NCBI RefSeq assembly: GCF_018595675.2
Contig: NZ_CP092333.1
Coordinates: 1,574,001-1,638,000 of the forward strand
Source of the DNA: Flavihumibacter fluvii
GTDB taxonomy: Bacteria; Bacteroidota; Bacteroidia; Chitinophagales; Chitinophagaceae
Direction of reading: 5' to 3'
Length of the DNA stretch: 64,000 bases
Both the position numbers and the translations under genes were made by a program. Numbering within the stretch: position 1 is the stretch's first letter; every line of letters starts with the position of its first letter. The notes beneath the pieces were generated by a model. It saw only the letters and a program-made list of their open reading frames with translations, searched no databases and was not told the origin of the DNA. Positions 53,065-61,419 of this stretch are shown piece after piece.

Positions 53065-53862
53065 TTAAAAATTAAACCCTACATGAATTATGAACCGATA
53101 CCCAAAACTCCATGTGTTGACAACTCCTTTTGCCTTCAGGCCATCCTCATCCAGCACATAATTCATTCCAGGAAATTTATCATTTATGTATTGCGTAAGC
53201 GCCTCCTGCAATTTCTCCTTGTTTTCTTCAGAAAGATTGCCCTCGGCTTTTGCCTTGATATAATAATTTGACAATCCAGGGCCAAACATCAATAAGTCAA
53301 TCGCAAGCTTGTCCCATAAAATAAACTGGTACCCAACCTCAGCACCAAAGGTATGAATGCTTAATCCTAATGTAGTATTGGCCATTTGTTCTTCCGGATC
53401 CCCTTTTTTAAAGGTCCAGTCATTATTTCTTTTAAACTGGTTAAAAGAATAATATGGACCAATATATACGCCTCTTGGAGCATTATACTTATTCTCTTTC
53501 TTCAGGTAAAAACGGTAGTCACCTGATATATTAAAGCCACTGTTTTTAGAGCTTTGTTCCATATAAAAACTATCGGGGACAAAATCAAAAACTTTAGGTA
53601 ACCCAACTTTACCCGTATTGATGGAAAAACTCTGGTGCGGATTTACTGCTCGTTCATAGCCAAACACAATATAATTACTCATACCAAAAAGCAGTCCACC
53701 TGTCAAGTCATACCGTATGATGTTTTTACGGGCTTTTTTCCAACTGCTGTCGGAATTAATGGATTGTCCAACTGCAAGATTGGCACAGGAAATAAGCAGA
53801 AATATTACTAAAAATATGCCACCGGAGCTGCTGGCCCAACCATTTCGTGATGTTTTTTTCAT
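53065..53862 (-). CDS. Outer-membrane beta-barrel protein
   Basis: A 265-residue protein; start at ATG 53862 (an ATG 9 bases upstream is equally possible). The leader is long (GGIFLVIFLLISCANLAVGQ). Barrel-like strands include IRYDLTGGLLFGMSNYIVFGYERAV, FNISGDYRFYLKKENKYNAPRGVYIGPYYSFNQF, HTFGAEVGYQFILWDKLAIDLLMFGPGLSNYYIK and the terminal aromatic WSFGYRFIIHVGFNF. It is the first gene of a unit with copy-3 lipoprotein. Specific role unknown. Confidence 0.78.
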   Translation of the reverse strand: MKKTSRNGWASSSGGIFLVIFLLISCANLAVGQSINSDSSWKKARKNIIRYDLTGGLLFGMSNYIVFGYERAVNPHQSFSINTGKVGLPKVFDFVPDSFYMEQSSKNSGFNISGDYRFYLKKENKYNAPRGVYIGPYYSFNQFKRNNDWTFKKGDPEEQMANTTLGLSIHTFGAEVGYQFILWDKLAIDLLMFGPGLSNYYIKAKAEGNLSEENKEKLQEALTQYINDKFPGMNYVLDEDGLKAKGVVNTWSFGYRFIIHVGFNF

Positions 53863-53926
53863 GCTGTCCATTTAGAAATTATTGCTTTTTAAAAAATGTT
53901 CAATACAACAACCATATCTACCCTAG

Positions 53927-53934
53927 CAAGGTTA
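53927..53934 (-). promoter_or_regulatory. Possible -7 element upstream of the 53065 gene
   Basis: TAACCTTG on the minus strand differs from TAnnTTTG at one fixed position, and a TTTG lies 16 bp further upstream, near the usual -33 spacing. Dyads E would then be centred near -67 and -89. Confidence 0.35.
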
Positions 53935-53981
53935 TTGCAATTCGACTACCCAAATTGACTAAAATCGGCATTGGTAAACCA

Positions 53982-54015
53982 TGACTTTGGTCATATAAAT
54001 TAATGATAAATATCT
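53982..54015 (-). promoter_or_regulatory. Tandem FNR-like dyads, 22-bp spacing (site E)
   Basis: TGACTTTGGTCA at 53982-53993 fits TGAY-N4-RTCA exactly, and TGATAAATATCT at 54004-54015 fits with one mismatch at the last base; they start 22 bp apart. The site is about 110-120 bp upstream of the barrel gene start and just past the stop of the metallophosphoesterase gene. Confidence 0.55.
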
Positions 54016-54038
54016 GTTTATTAATCATGGAAAATCAT

Positions 54039-56372
54039 TTAAGGATGCATTGGCACCGACCATTCGACAAAATCATCGGGATGACTGCCAGGCATTCTTG
54101 CACCAATGGTGCTCGTAATATCCTTCCACCTCAGCCGGCCATGCTGGGAATAGGGAATAAACCGCACCTGGTGCTTTGATTGTTCAACTCTGATTTCCAT
54201 AAAACTCTGGAAAAAAGGCGCCACATTATAATCAAAAGCTGCAGAAAGCCATTCTGCACTAAATGGCCAGCCGTTGAATTGTCGGGTATACCACCAGGCC
54301 GGGTATTTATACCAGGCGGTATTGTCACTGATCTTTTTTACCAGCGGGTCATGGCCTGGATAAAATGCAAAATCGGAGGTGGGCATATCTGCTTCCTTCG
54401 CCAGAGCCGTACCAATACTGAGGTAGGCGCCACCGCCCCCGTTCACGAAATGATGCATCACATGGCCATCATTATTCCTGGCTTCTTCTTTATAATATTC
54501 AAAGTCGTGCGTATCTCCGGCCATCACCACGGGCACTTTATGCTCACGCAATAACTGGTGTAGTTTTTCAAACGCCGGATTCATACTGCCCTGGTATTCA
54601 CCAATGGCATAGAACGGGTGACCCAACAGGGCCATTACGAATTTACCTTTACTATTTTTCAATACCGATTTCACCCAGGTTAATTCCAGGGAATCAAGTT
54701 GCCTTTCAACACCGGTATCTATACAGATTAATACAAACACCCCATTGCTCACCTGAAAATAGGGAGCCTGCTGAAATCCTGTGGGCACCCCGTACTCCTT
54801 TCTTAAAAAGGCTGCCTCACTGATCATTTCATTGATCTTCCTGTCTGTAGTTGAGGAAATTTTCAGGTCCTTATCCACCCTTGCCTGCATGGTCTTTCGG
54901 GCGAGAGCAGGTTCATAAAAATTGGCTGCAAATCCTTCCAGGGCATCATACCAGTCATGGTTACCCGGGATGGCATACACTGGTTTTGTGACGCCTTTAA
55001 AAGGCATATAAAATTTCTTTTCGTAATCCTTCATGGCTCCCGATGGATAAATGATATCCGAAGAAACAACTACAAATTTCACCAAGGGTTGGTCGGTCAC
55101 TTTCAGGATCATGTCCTTTAGGACCAATTGTGAGGCATCGCCTTCCCCCGGGTCGCCAATTACCACGAAGGAAAAATCCATGCTATCATTTATGCCTCCA
55201 GGCTTTAACCGAAAAGAATTTGCGGATGGTGGTATGCCTGTTACTGCTGCCATGTTCATGCGCCAGGTATCGGCCCTTTTTGCTGCCCAGGTATCCCAAA
55301 CCCCTGATGCCCAGTTTTCGGTATCAAAATACCAGCTCATCCCTAATACAGGCATTACTGCAGCAAGTAATGCCGCCCAGGGTAACCCTGTTTTTAAACC
55401 AGTACGGATAGCTACCACTGCTGAATAGCCGGCCTTACGGAGCCGGATACGTCCGGTTAAGCGGCCTTCCAATATTTGTTGCACTACGCTCCGAAAACTG
55501 ATCTTACTTCTCTCGCCTGCAGGTATTTGTTGTACCCATTTCCACAAAAACATTTCCACAGGCGTACTGATCCGGCGGAACGCAAAAAGTACCGGCCCAA
55601 TGACGACATAGGTAATTACCATGGCAATGACGATATCGCCAAATACTGCCACCAATGGAGATAATACCCCCATAAAACTCCGGTCAAGCCCCATTCTGCC
55701 AAGGTGTATGAAAAATAAAATGATGATGAAAGTGGTTATCCAATACCTGTCAAAAGGGGTCCTTATGACTTCAAGCTGTTCAATTCTTTCAGCAATGGCA
55801 GATAATTCCTGGTTACCTTCCAAATGCATACTTCGCATGAGATCTTCACTAACCTCATCGATTTTACCAGTAGTGGCAGCGATAATATTGAAGGCAATAC
55901 CAAAAATCCTAAGGCCAACTGCTATAGAAACAGCAATATGGAGCCCTTTTTTCTGTAATAACAACATCAGCAGCAATACCGAAAGGTTACCACCAACAGC
56001 CAACCAGTCTTTCCATTTTTTCCGTTCATCTTTTTCTGTAAGGGCATGACGGAAATAACTGATGGCATCTGCAGCGAAACTTACGGCCACCAGAATCGTT
56101 AAAGCACTACTTAACAATAAAATTGAATTAATCAAAAACACGCCAAGTAATATGCTGAAAGCTGCGCTCCTCCAGGCCAATTTCCGCTGGTCGGAGCTTG
56201 CCCTTCGGAATCCATGGAAGATCTCAATAATTGCAGCCCATATTACCAGACCACCTAACTGGGCTTCCACTTCCTGGTCTTCCCCAAATGCAGCGGCAAA
56301 TGCAAATAAGCCCAGTATAAAAACAATTCCGGCCATCACGCGACTTTGCTTTTGTATTTTGGAAAGTTGCAT
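54039..56372 (-). CDS. Membrane-anchored metallophosphoesterase
   Basis: A 777-residue protein. The first 350 residues are membrane-embedded with about nine hydrophobic helices (for example VMAGIVFILGLFAFAAAF, SAAFSILLGVFLINSILLLSSALTIL), the early part resembling HdeD/DUF308. The C-terminal half is a calcineurin-like phosphoesterase with all metal motifs in order: FVVIGDPGEGD, VVSSDIIYPSGA, YAIPGNHDWYDAL, MALLGHPFYA and VMAGDTHDFEYY. The catalytic domain probably faces the periplasm. Substrate unknown. Confidence 0.88.
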   Translation of the reverse strand: MQLSKIQKQSRVMAGIVFILGLFAFAAAFGEDQEVEAQLGGLVIWAAIIEIFHGFRRASSDQRKLAWRSAAFSILLGVFLINSILLLSSALTILVAVSFAADAISYFRHALTEKDERKKWKDWLAVGGNLSVLLLMLLLQKKGLHIAVSIAVGLRIFGIAFNIIAATTGKIDEVSEDLMRSMHLEGNQELSAIAERIEQLEVIRTPFDRYWITTFIIILFFIHLGRMGLDRSFMGVLSPLVAVFGDIVIAMVITYVVIGPVLFAFRRISTPVEMFLWKWVQQIPAGERSKISFRSVVQQILEGRLTGRIRLRKAGYSAVVAIRTGLKTGLPWAALLAAVMPVLGMSWYFDTENWASGVWDTWAAKRADTWRMNMAAVTGIPPSANSFRLKPGGINDSMDFSFVVIGDPGEGDASQLVLKDMILKVTDQPLVKFVVVSSDIIYPSGAMKDYEKKFYMPFKGVTKPVYAIPGNHDWYDALEGFAANFYEPALARKTMQARVDKDLKISSTTDRKINEMISEAAFLRKEYGVPTGFQQAPYFQVSNGVFVLICIDTGVERQLDSLELTWVKSVLKNSKGKFVMALLGHPFYAIGEYQGSMNPAFEKLHQLLREHKVPVVMAGDTHDFEYYKEEARNNDGHVMHHFVNGGGGAYLSIGTALAKEADMPTSDFAFYPGHDPLVKKISDNTAWYKYPAWWYTRQFNGWPFSAEWLSAAFDYNVAPFFQSFMEIRVEQSKHQVRFIPYSQHGRLRWKDITSTIGARMPGSHPDDFVEWSVPMHP

Positions 56373-56424
56373 TACCTGGCATTTTTAATTGAAACAACAG
56401 TAAATTAGGCTATTACAATATAAT

Positions 56425-56432
56425 TATATTTG
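56425..56432 (+). promoter_or_regulatory. Bacteroidota -7 promoter element
   Basis: TATATTTG matches TAnnTTTG exactly and lies 25 bp upstream of the 56458 start. No clear -33 TTTG is seen. Confidence 0.4.
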
Positions 56433-56457
56433 CCACATTTCCGGTTAAATTTACCTC

Positions 56458-57498
56458 ATGCGGCTTTTCCCCATCCTCCTTCTAATTTGCCTGTTTGGCG
56501 CATTTCCCCACGCGCAGGGACAAGTGAAGCGGGATACTTTGTTTTTCAACAATGGATCTATGGTCATAGGGAAAATGAAAAAAATCAGCCTGGGGGTCAT
56601 TACATTCGATCCGGATGATGCGAATGATATTACCGTACAGTTCCATAAATTAAAATCCATTTCAACAGGCTATCGTTACTACCGGCTTGAAATGGTGAAC
56701 AAAGATGTTTACTATGCGCGGTTAATGCCCAGTGATCAGGCCGGCTATGTCAAATTAATGGGGCCTGTGGATACCCCAACTGTCTGGATCCAGGATATAG
56801 TTAAGCTTCTCCCATTGGGAAATACCTTTTTTAAAAGGATGAATGGTAGCGTTTCTGCGGGGTATAATTATACCCGATCGAGTGATGTCGGCCGGTTGAA
56901 CCTTGATGCCACTATCCGTTATATTACAAAACTGAACGAAACCATTTTAACGATATCCACTGTCGCAACCTTTGAAGATTCTGTATTCAGCCGTGACCGT
57001 GAGAGTATTTCCCTGCAACCCAATTTTTATTTTAAGAATAACCCCAGCTGGTTCACCTCGGCAATTGTTGGCTATCAAAGGAACCTTGAATTAGGGATCC
57101 TCACCCGCTTCCAGGAAGGCCTGGGTATAGGAAATAAATTTATATTGAGAAATTATACACAGGCCTGGGGAATGACCGGATTGGCCATCAACCAGGAAAA
57201 AAATACGGAAAACCCCGAAACCAAAATCCTGGTAGATGTACCGGTGCAATTGCAATTCAACGTGTTCCATTTTCTTAAACCAAAAATTGACCTCAGTATA
57301 TCGCAGACGGTATTTTTCGGAATAGCGCAGGATGGCAGGATCAGGAATGACGGACAAACCACCCTTGGTTGGGAAATTATCCTTAACCTGAAACTAAACC
57401 TCAGTTTTTATAATAACTACGACAGCAGGCCACCTACCACGAATGGCAGGAAATTTGACTATGGCTATGATATTGGTGTAGGCTATACTTTCAATTGA
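56458..57498 (+). CDS. DUF481-like outer-membrane protein
   Basis: A 346-residue protein with a signal peptide (FPILLLICLFGAFPHAQG). An N-terminal SH3-like segment (LFFNNGSMVIGKMKKISLGVITFDPDDAND) precedes a DUF481-type beta-barrel starting NGSVSAGYNYTRSSDVGRLNLDATIRY and ending IILNLKLNLSFYNNYDSRPP..YDIGVGYTF. The family is a salt-stress-induced or general outer-membrane barrel. The last 8 bases overlap the convergent DUF6807 gene. Confidence 0.85.
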   Translation: MRLFPILLLICLFGAFPHAQGQVKRDTLFFNNGSMVIGKMKKISLGVITFDPDDANDITVQFHKLKSISTGYRYYRLEMVNKDVYYARLMPSDQAGYVKLMGPVDTPTVWIQDIVKLLPLGNTFFKRMNGSVSAGYNYTRSSDVGRLNLDATIRYITKLNETILTISTVATFEDSVFSRDRESISLQPNFYFKNNPSWFTSAIVGYQRNLELGILTRFQEGLGIGNKFILRNYTQAWGMTGLAINQEKNTENPETKILVDVPVQLQFNVFHFLKPKIDLSISQTVFFGIAQDGRIRNDGQTTLGWEIILNLKLNLSFYNNYDSRPPTTNGRKFDYGYDIGVGYTFN

Positions 57499-58522
57499 CC
57501 TGCTTAGCGATTTTTTCCATATCAGCCGGACTAATATTTTTTCCGGAACTCACCAATAAGGTATACCTGAACTGGGTGGATTGACCCGGTGCCAGGGATA
57601 AATTAAGGCGCTCTTTTCCATTGCTGAATATGGCCCTGCCCAAAGGATTTACTGAAAATAAACCATAACCACGGGCATGCCAGTAGGCCGGGTAACCCGG
57701 ATTCCCGGGATGATCAAAGATCCCGATGGTGATCGGTTTATTGTCCTTTATTCCCTGCAACATCACCCAGGTTCCCTGGGTGCTCCACACCGAATCGCCC
57801 GTTAATCCATTGCTGCTGGTATACCTGCCTGTTATACCTGATGTGGGAAGCGCAGGAACTTCGGTTTTATTACCATGCTCATCAATATACTCACTCTTTT
57901 CAGTGGATGGCTGTTCCAGTTCACGTGCCACCCTTATGGCAAAGAGGCCATCCTTAACATCTTTGAATTTCACCGAATCCTTATCAGCAGTAAGTGTGGT
58001 GGTGCGATCAATGATAAAATCATTATTCACTACGGAAAACTTATAGGTCGTTCTTTCGTTTAGGACCAATTGTCCGTTAGGCCGAACCCATTTAGCACGC
58101 ACCACCAGACTGGCCTTATCCTTATGGGCTTCTTTTGCTTCTATTGCTGTATGCAAAATGGTGCCGTACGCGTTCCTTCGTGCAGGTTCAATAGCCGTAG
58201 AATTGTTCCAGAAATCCAGGCCGTTTACCGACTCATAATTCAGCCACACCCCAACATGGTGCGGATGGTCTGAACGGTCCCCCTTCCGGGGTTCCAGCGG
58301 ATAACCCCTCGTTACGGTAATTCCATCTACCGTATTTACCGGATATAAAAATGGTTTAAAAACGGAATCATCATAACGATAAGCTGTGAGTAAGCGCCCA
58401 TTATACAGGATATCAACCCGCTTGCCTGCAGGTTTCTCCACGATTTCAAAGCCTTCCCATTTTTTCTGAGCAGCAGCTTCCATAACAAAACAACTGATCG
58501 CTATTAAACATAGGTACTTCAT
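57491..58522 (-). CDS. PmoA/DUF6807 family exported protein
   Basis: A 343-residue protein; ATG 58522 begins a signal peptide (MKYLCLIAISCFVMEAAAQ). Family features are KPAGKRVDILYNGRLLTAYRYDDSVFKPFLYPV, VTRGYPLEPRKGDRSDHPHHVGVWLNYESVNGLDFW, ITIGIFDHPGNPGYPAYWHARGYGLFSVNPLGRAIF and a C-terminal FRYTLLVSSG. The HPHH motif may bind metal. Despite the name it is not a methane monooxygenase. It is 10 bp after a Gfo/Idh/MocA gene, a frequent partner in sugar-related operons of Bacteroidota and Planctomycetes. Confidence 0.87.
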   Translation of the reverse strand: MKYLCLIAISCFVMEAAAQKKWEGFEIVEKPAGKRVDILYNGRLLTAYRYDDSVFKPFLYPVNTVDGITVTRGYPLEPRKGDRSDHPHHVGVWLNYESVNGLDFWNNSTAIEPARRNAYGTILHTAIEAKEAHKDKASLVVRAKWVRPNGQLVLNERTTYKFSVVNNDFIIDRTTTLTADKDSVKFKDVKDGLFAIRVARELEQPSTEKSEYIDEHGNKTEVPALPTSGITGRYTSSNGLTGDSVWSTQGTWVMLQGIKDNKPITIGIFDHPGNPGYPAYWHARGYGLFSVNPLGRAIFSNGKERLNLSLAPGQSTQFRYTLLVSSGKNISPADMEKIAKQVN

Positions 58523-58532
58523 GTTATCCTCC

Positions 58533-59888
58533 TTAGTATTTGAAAATTTTTCCATCAACCAACACCTGTTTAGTTGCTTCATCAAAAGTGGCCTTTCCAC
58601 CAGTCCGGCTTGCTGCAGTGGTCATGATGGTGGCAATTGAATGGCTATAACCTGCTTCCACTGGTGCATTCGGTGTTTTCCGGCTTCGGATACATTCCAT
58701 CCAGTTTCGGATATGCGCACTCGTTAGCTGGTCACCGCCGGTATTGGCGGCTGTTTCAACTTTAATTTTTTCAGCAACCAATTCCATTTCAGGTAACAGG
58801 TTGGGCTGCATCTTCATTGCTTCGGCAGGGCCTTTTTTTAATCCGCCTTTGGGTGAAATCATATTTGTACTGAGGTTCAGTTCACCGCCATTGGAATAAT
58901 ATAATTCAGTTGGGTCATCATCACCATTATGCATACGCGAAGAAAACACTACCTGGAAGCCTTTTGTCTTATCTGCTGCAGGACCATAGTCAAATACCGC
59001 TGTGATGGTATCCCAGTTGGAACGGCCGTCTTTCCACTTATACACGCCACCATTAGCCACCACGCTCCGCGGATGTTGTAACCCGCTAAACCAATGCACC
59101 GTATCGATCTGGTGACTCATCCATTGACCAGGCAAACCTGAAGAATAAGGCCAGAACAACCGGAATTCCAGGTATTTGCGGGGATCCCAGGCAGCAGCCG
59201 GACGGTTCATTTGAAAACGTGTCCAATCAGTATCTTCTTCCCTTATTTTACTCACTGCATCGAGCCTGCGCCAGCGACCAGGCTGGTTCACATTCCAGGT
59301 GAGTTCAACCATTGTGATATCGCCAAACTTACCTTGCTGAACAAATTCTGCAGCAGCCTGGTAGTTGGCCCCACTGCGTCTCTGGGAGCCGATTTGCACT
59401 ATCCTTCCGGATTCCTTCACAGCTTTTAATGCAGCATTGTTATCCTCCATGGTTTCTGCAAAAGGCTTTTCCGTATAGGCATCGCGACCTGCTTTCACTG
59501 CCTCAATGGTATGCAGGGCATGCTGGAAATCGGCCGTACTGATCATCACCGCATCAATGTCTTTCATGGCATACAATTCATCATTGTTCCTGCAGGTCCT
59601 GATATCATGCCCGAACTTCGATTTCAGCAAGGCAGCACCTTCTTCGCGGCGCATCTTCCAGATATCAGAAACGGCCACCATATCAAAATTCAGTTCTTTA
59701 TAATGGTTCATAAAACAAGGCAAATGTGAACCCCTGAACCTGTCGGAAAAACCAATTACACCTACATTTACACGGTCGTTGGAACCGATGATGCGGGCAT
59801 AACTGGCAGCACTCAGGCCCATTGTGCCCAGATAAATGCCAGCTGATGCTTTCAATGATTGACGGATAAATTTTCTGCGGGATGACAT
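58533..59888 (-). CDS. Tat-exported Gfo/Idh/MocA oxidoreductase
   Basis: A 451-residue oxidoreductase with a twin-arginine leader (SSRRKFIRQSLKASAGIYLGTMG). The Rossmann domain shows VNVGVIGFSDRFRGSHL, FDMVAVSDIW, AMKDIDAVMISTADFQHALHTIEAVKAGRDAYTEKPFAETMEDN with the EKP motif; the C-terminal domain has SGLPGQWMSHQIDTVHWF. Such periplasmic members carry a tightly bound NAD(P) cofactor. Distinct from the cytoplasmic member at 11420-12571. Probably oxidises or deglycosylates a sugar with its DUF6807 partner (inference). Confidence 0.9.
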   Translation of the reverse strand: MSSRRKFIRQSLKASAGIYLGTMGLSAASYARIIGSNDRVNVGVIGFSDRFRGSHLPCFMNHYKELNFDMVAVSDIWKMRREEGAALLKSKFGHDIRTCRNNDELYAMKDIDAVMISTADFQHALHTIEAVKAGRDAYTEKPFAETMEDNNAALKAVKESGRIVQIGSQRRSGANYQAAAEFVQQGKFGDITMVELTWNVNQPGRWRRLDAVSKIREEDTDWTRFQMNRPAAAWDPRKYLEFRLFWPYSSGLPGQWMSHQIDTVHWFSGLQHPRSVVANGGVYKWKDGRSNWDTITAVFDYGPAADKTKGFQVVFSSRMHNGDDDPTELYYSNGGELNLSTNMISPKGGLKKGPAEAMKMQPNLLPEMELVAEKIKVETAANTGGDQLTSAHIRNWMECIRSRKTPNAPVEAGYSHSIATIMTTAASRTGGKATFDEATKQVLVDGKIFKY

Positions 59889-59936
59889 ATTTCGTTAGAA
59901 TTTGTAATGAATTTATAGAATAAGCTGCATAAAAAA

Positions 59937-59958
59937 GCCCGGAACAAAAATTCCGGGC
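59937..59958 (-). terminator. Rho-independent terminator after the DUF937 gene
   Basis: GCCCGGAA and TTCCGGGC arms with a CAAAAA loop, followed on the minus strand by TTTTTT. It lies between the DUF937 stop (60003) and the oxidoreductase start (59888). Confidence 0.8.
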
Positions 59959-60002
59959 CACAGGTGGAAATGAATGATGATTTACTGGTTATAAATGATG
60001 AA

Positions 60003-60590
60003 TTACTGGCCAAACAATCCCTTAACTGCATCCAGTGGACTCCCGCCTGATGTTCCACCACCCGAAAAGGCGGCAGTAAGGTCCTGGAGGTCTACATCCC
60101 CATCACCATCCCGGTCCAGTCCGCCACCGGCAGAAGGACCACCACCAGTGAATTTGTTCAGGAGACCCTGCACATCCAGTCCCGAAGTATTTCCTCCACT
60201 TAACGTATTGAAAATTCCCTGGATATCAAAGCTGCCATCATTTGCATTATTTGTCCTGCTCACCAATTGACTTAATACTGTTGGCAACAAGCTAGAAACA
60301 ATTCCACCAGCCTGGCCGCTATCCAATCCAAACTTATCCATTAATGAATGAAGGAAACCGCCGCCCAATTGTTGTACAACCGGATTGCTGTTTGAGACAC
60401 CGGATGGATTACTGAACAAACCCAGTACATCTTTTGCATTTCCCTGTGCCAGTAAAGCTTGCAGACCGCTCACAATAGAATTGCCGGCTTCCTGCACAAC
60501 AGCTTCATTCTGTTCATTCGGGATGGCAGGATTGTTAATAATCGCATCACCCGCATTTTCCTTGATCAGGTTGATTAAATTTTCAAGCAT
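60003..60590 (-). CDS. DUF937-like protein with EF-hand-type loop
   Basis: A 195-residue protein without a signal peptide. The first half is DUF937/YidB-like (MLENLINLIKENAGDAIINNP, NSIVSGLQALLAQGNAKDVLGLFS, SLMDKFGLDSGQAGGIVSSLLPTVLSQLV). The second half is Gly/Ser/Leu-rich with a short calcium-binding-like loop DRDGDGDVDLQDL near residue 160, followed by another FSGGGTSGG segment. DUF937 proteins are of unknown function; the EF-hand or dockerin-like loop suggests calcium binding. A terminator follows. Confidence 0.8.
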   Translation of the reverse strand: MLENLINLIKENAGDAIINNPAIPNEQNEAVVQEAGNSIVSGLQALLAQGNAKDVLGLFSNPSGVSNSNPVVQQLGGGFLHSLMDKFGLDSGQAGGIVSSLLPTVLSQLVSRTNNANDGSFDIQGIFNTLSGGNTSGLDVQGLLNKFTGGGPSAGGGLDRDGDGDVDLQDLTAAFSGGGTSGGSPLDAVKGLFGQ

Positions 60591-60733
60591 AACTGATTTT
60601 TTTGGATAAGAAATATAAGGAAAGTTTATCCCAGTAATTGACCCTGTTTAGGATTTACTGAAATTAAAGGTTTACCCCGATAGGCAGGCATAAACGAACA
60701 AACAACCTTATTTTGCGGGTAAGAATTTCCCGT

Positions 60734-61405
60734 ATGGATGTAAAAATTGAACCCGGCTGGAAAGCCATCTTGAAGAATGAATTCACCAAAGCCTCTTTTC
60801 AGCAGGTCGTCACCCACCTTAAAACAGAGCTGATGGCAGGCGAGATCATTTACCCGCCTGGTTCCCTGATTTTTAATGCCTTCAATAAAACCCCATTTGA
60901 CCAGGTTAAGGTGGTGATACTTGGGCAGGACCCTTACCATAATCCGGGCCAGGCGCATGGACTCAGCTTTTCAGTACCTGATGGCGTCAACCCGCCACCC
61001 TCGCTCATGAATATTTATAAGGAGATCGCTACGGATATCGGGGTAACCATGCCCCGGCAAGGCAACCTGGAAAAATGGGCCGAACGTGGTGTACTTCTGT
61101 TGAACGCGGTACTTACAGTAAGGGTCAATGAACCAGCCAGTCATTCTAAAATCGGATGGATGGATTTTACCGATGCTGTCATCCGCCACATCAGCGATGA
61201 GAAAGAACATGTCGTATTCTTGTTATGGGGAAAATTTGCCCAGGAAAAACAGGCATTGATTGATGAAACCAAACACCTTGTTTTAAAAGCTGCACATCCC
61301 TCGCCATTCAGCGCCGATAAAGGTTTTTTTGGCTGCCGGCATTTTTCACGCACCAATGAATACCTGGTGCGGCAGGGTATTGATCCCATTGATTGGTCAT
61401 TGTGA
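60734..61405 (+). CDS. ung: Uracil-DNA glycosylase, family 1
   Basis: A 223-residue enzyme that removes uracil from DNA. The ATG at 60734 aligns with the normal family start; a TTG at 60713 is less likely. Family motifs are VILGQDPYHNPGQAHGLSFSV (catalytic Asp about residue 66), LLLNAVLTVR, VVFLLWGKFAQEK and the HPSPFSADKGFFGCRHFSRTNEYL minor-groove loop. The plsC-like gene begins 14 bp after the stop, suggesting one transcript. Confidence 0.96.
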   Translation: MDVKIEPGWKAILKNEFTKASFQQVVTHLKTELMAGEIIYPPGSLIFNAFNKTPFDQVKVVILGQDPYHNPGQAHGLSFSVPDGVNPPPSLMNIYKEIATDIGVTMPRQGNLEKWAERGVLLLNAVLTVRVNEPASHSKIGWMDFTDAVIRHISDEKEHVVFLLWGKFAQEKQALIDETKHLVLKAAHPSPFSADKGFFGCRHFSRTNEYLVRQGIDPIDWSL

Positions 61406-61419
61406 TTTACTTTCGTGGC

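Noticed and set aside
57491-58522. Reading the 'PmoA' name as particulate methane monooxygenase
   Set aside because: The protein is a soluble exported DUF6807-type protein with a signal peptide and no membrane helices; the label refers to an unrelated family name.
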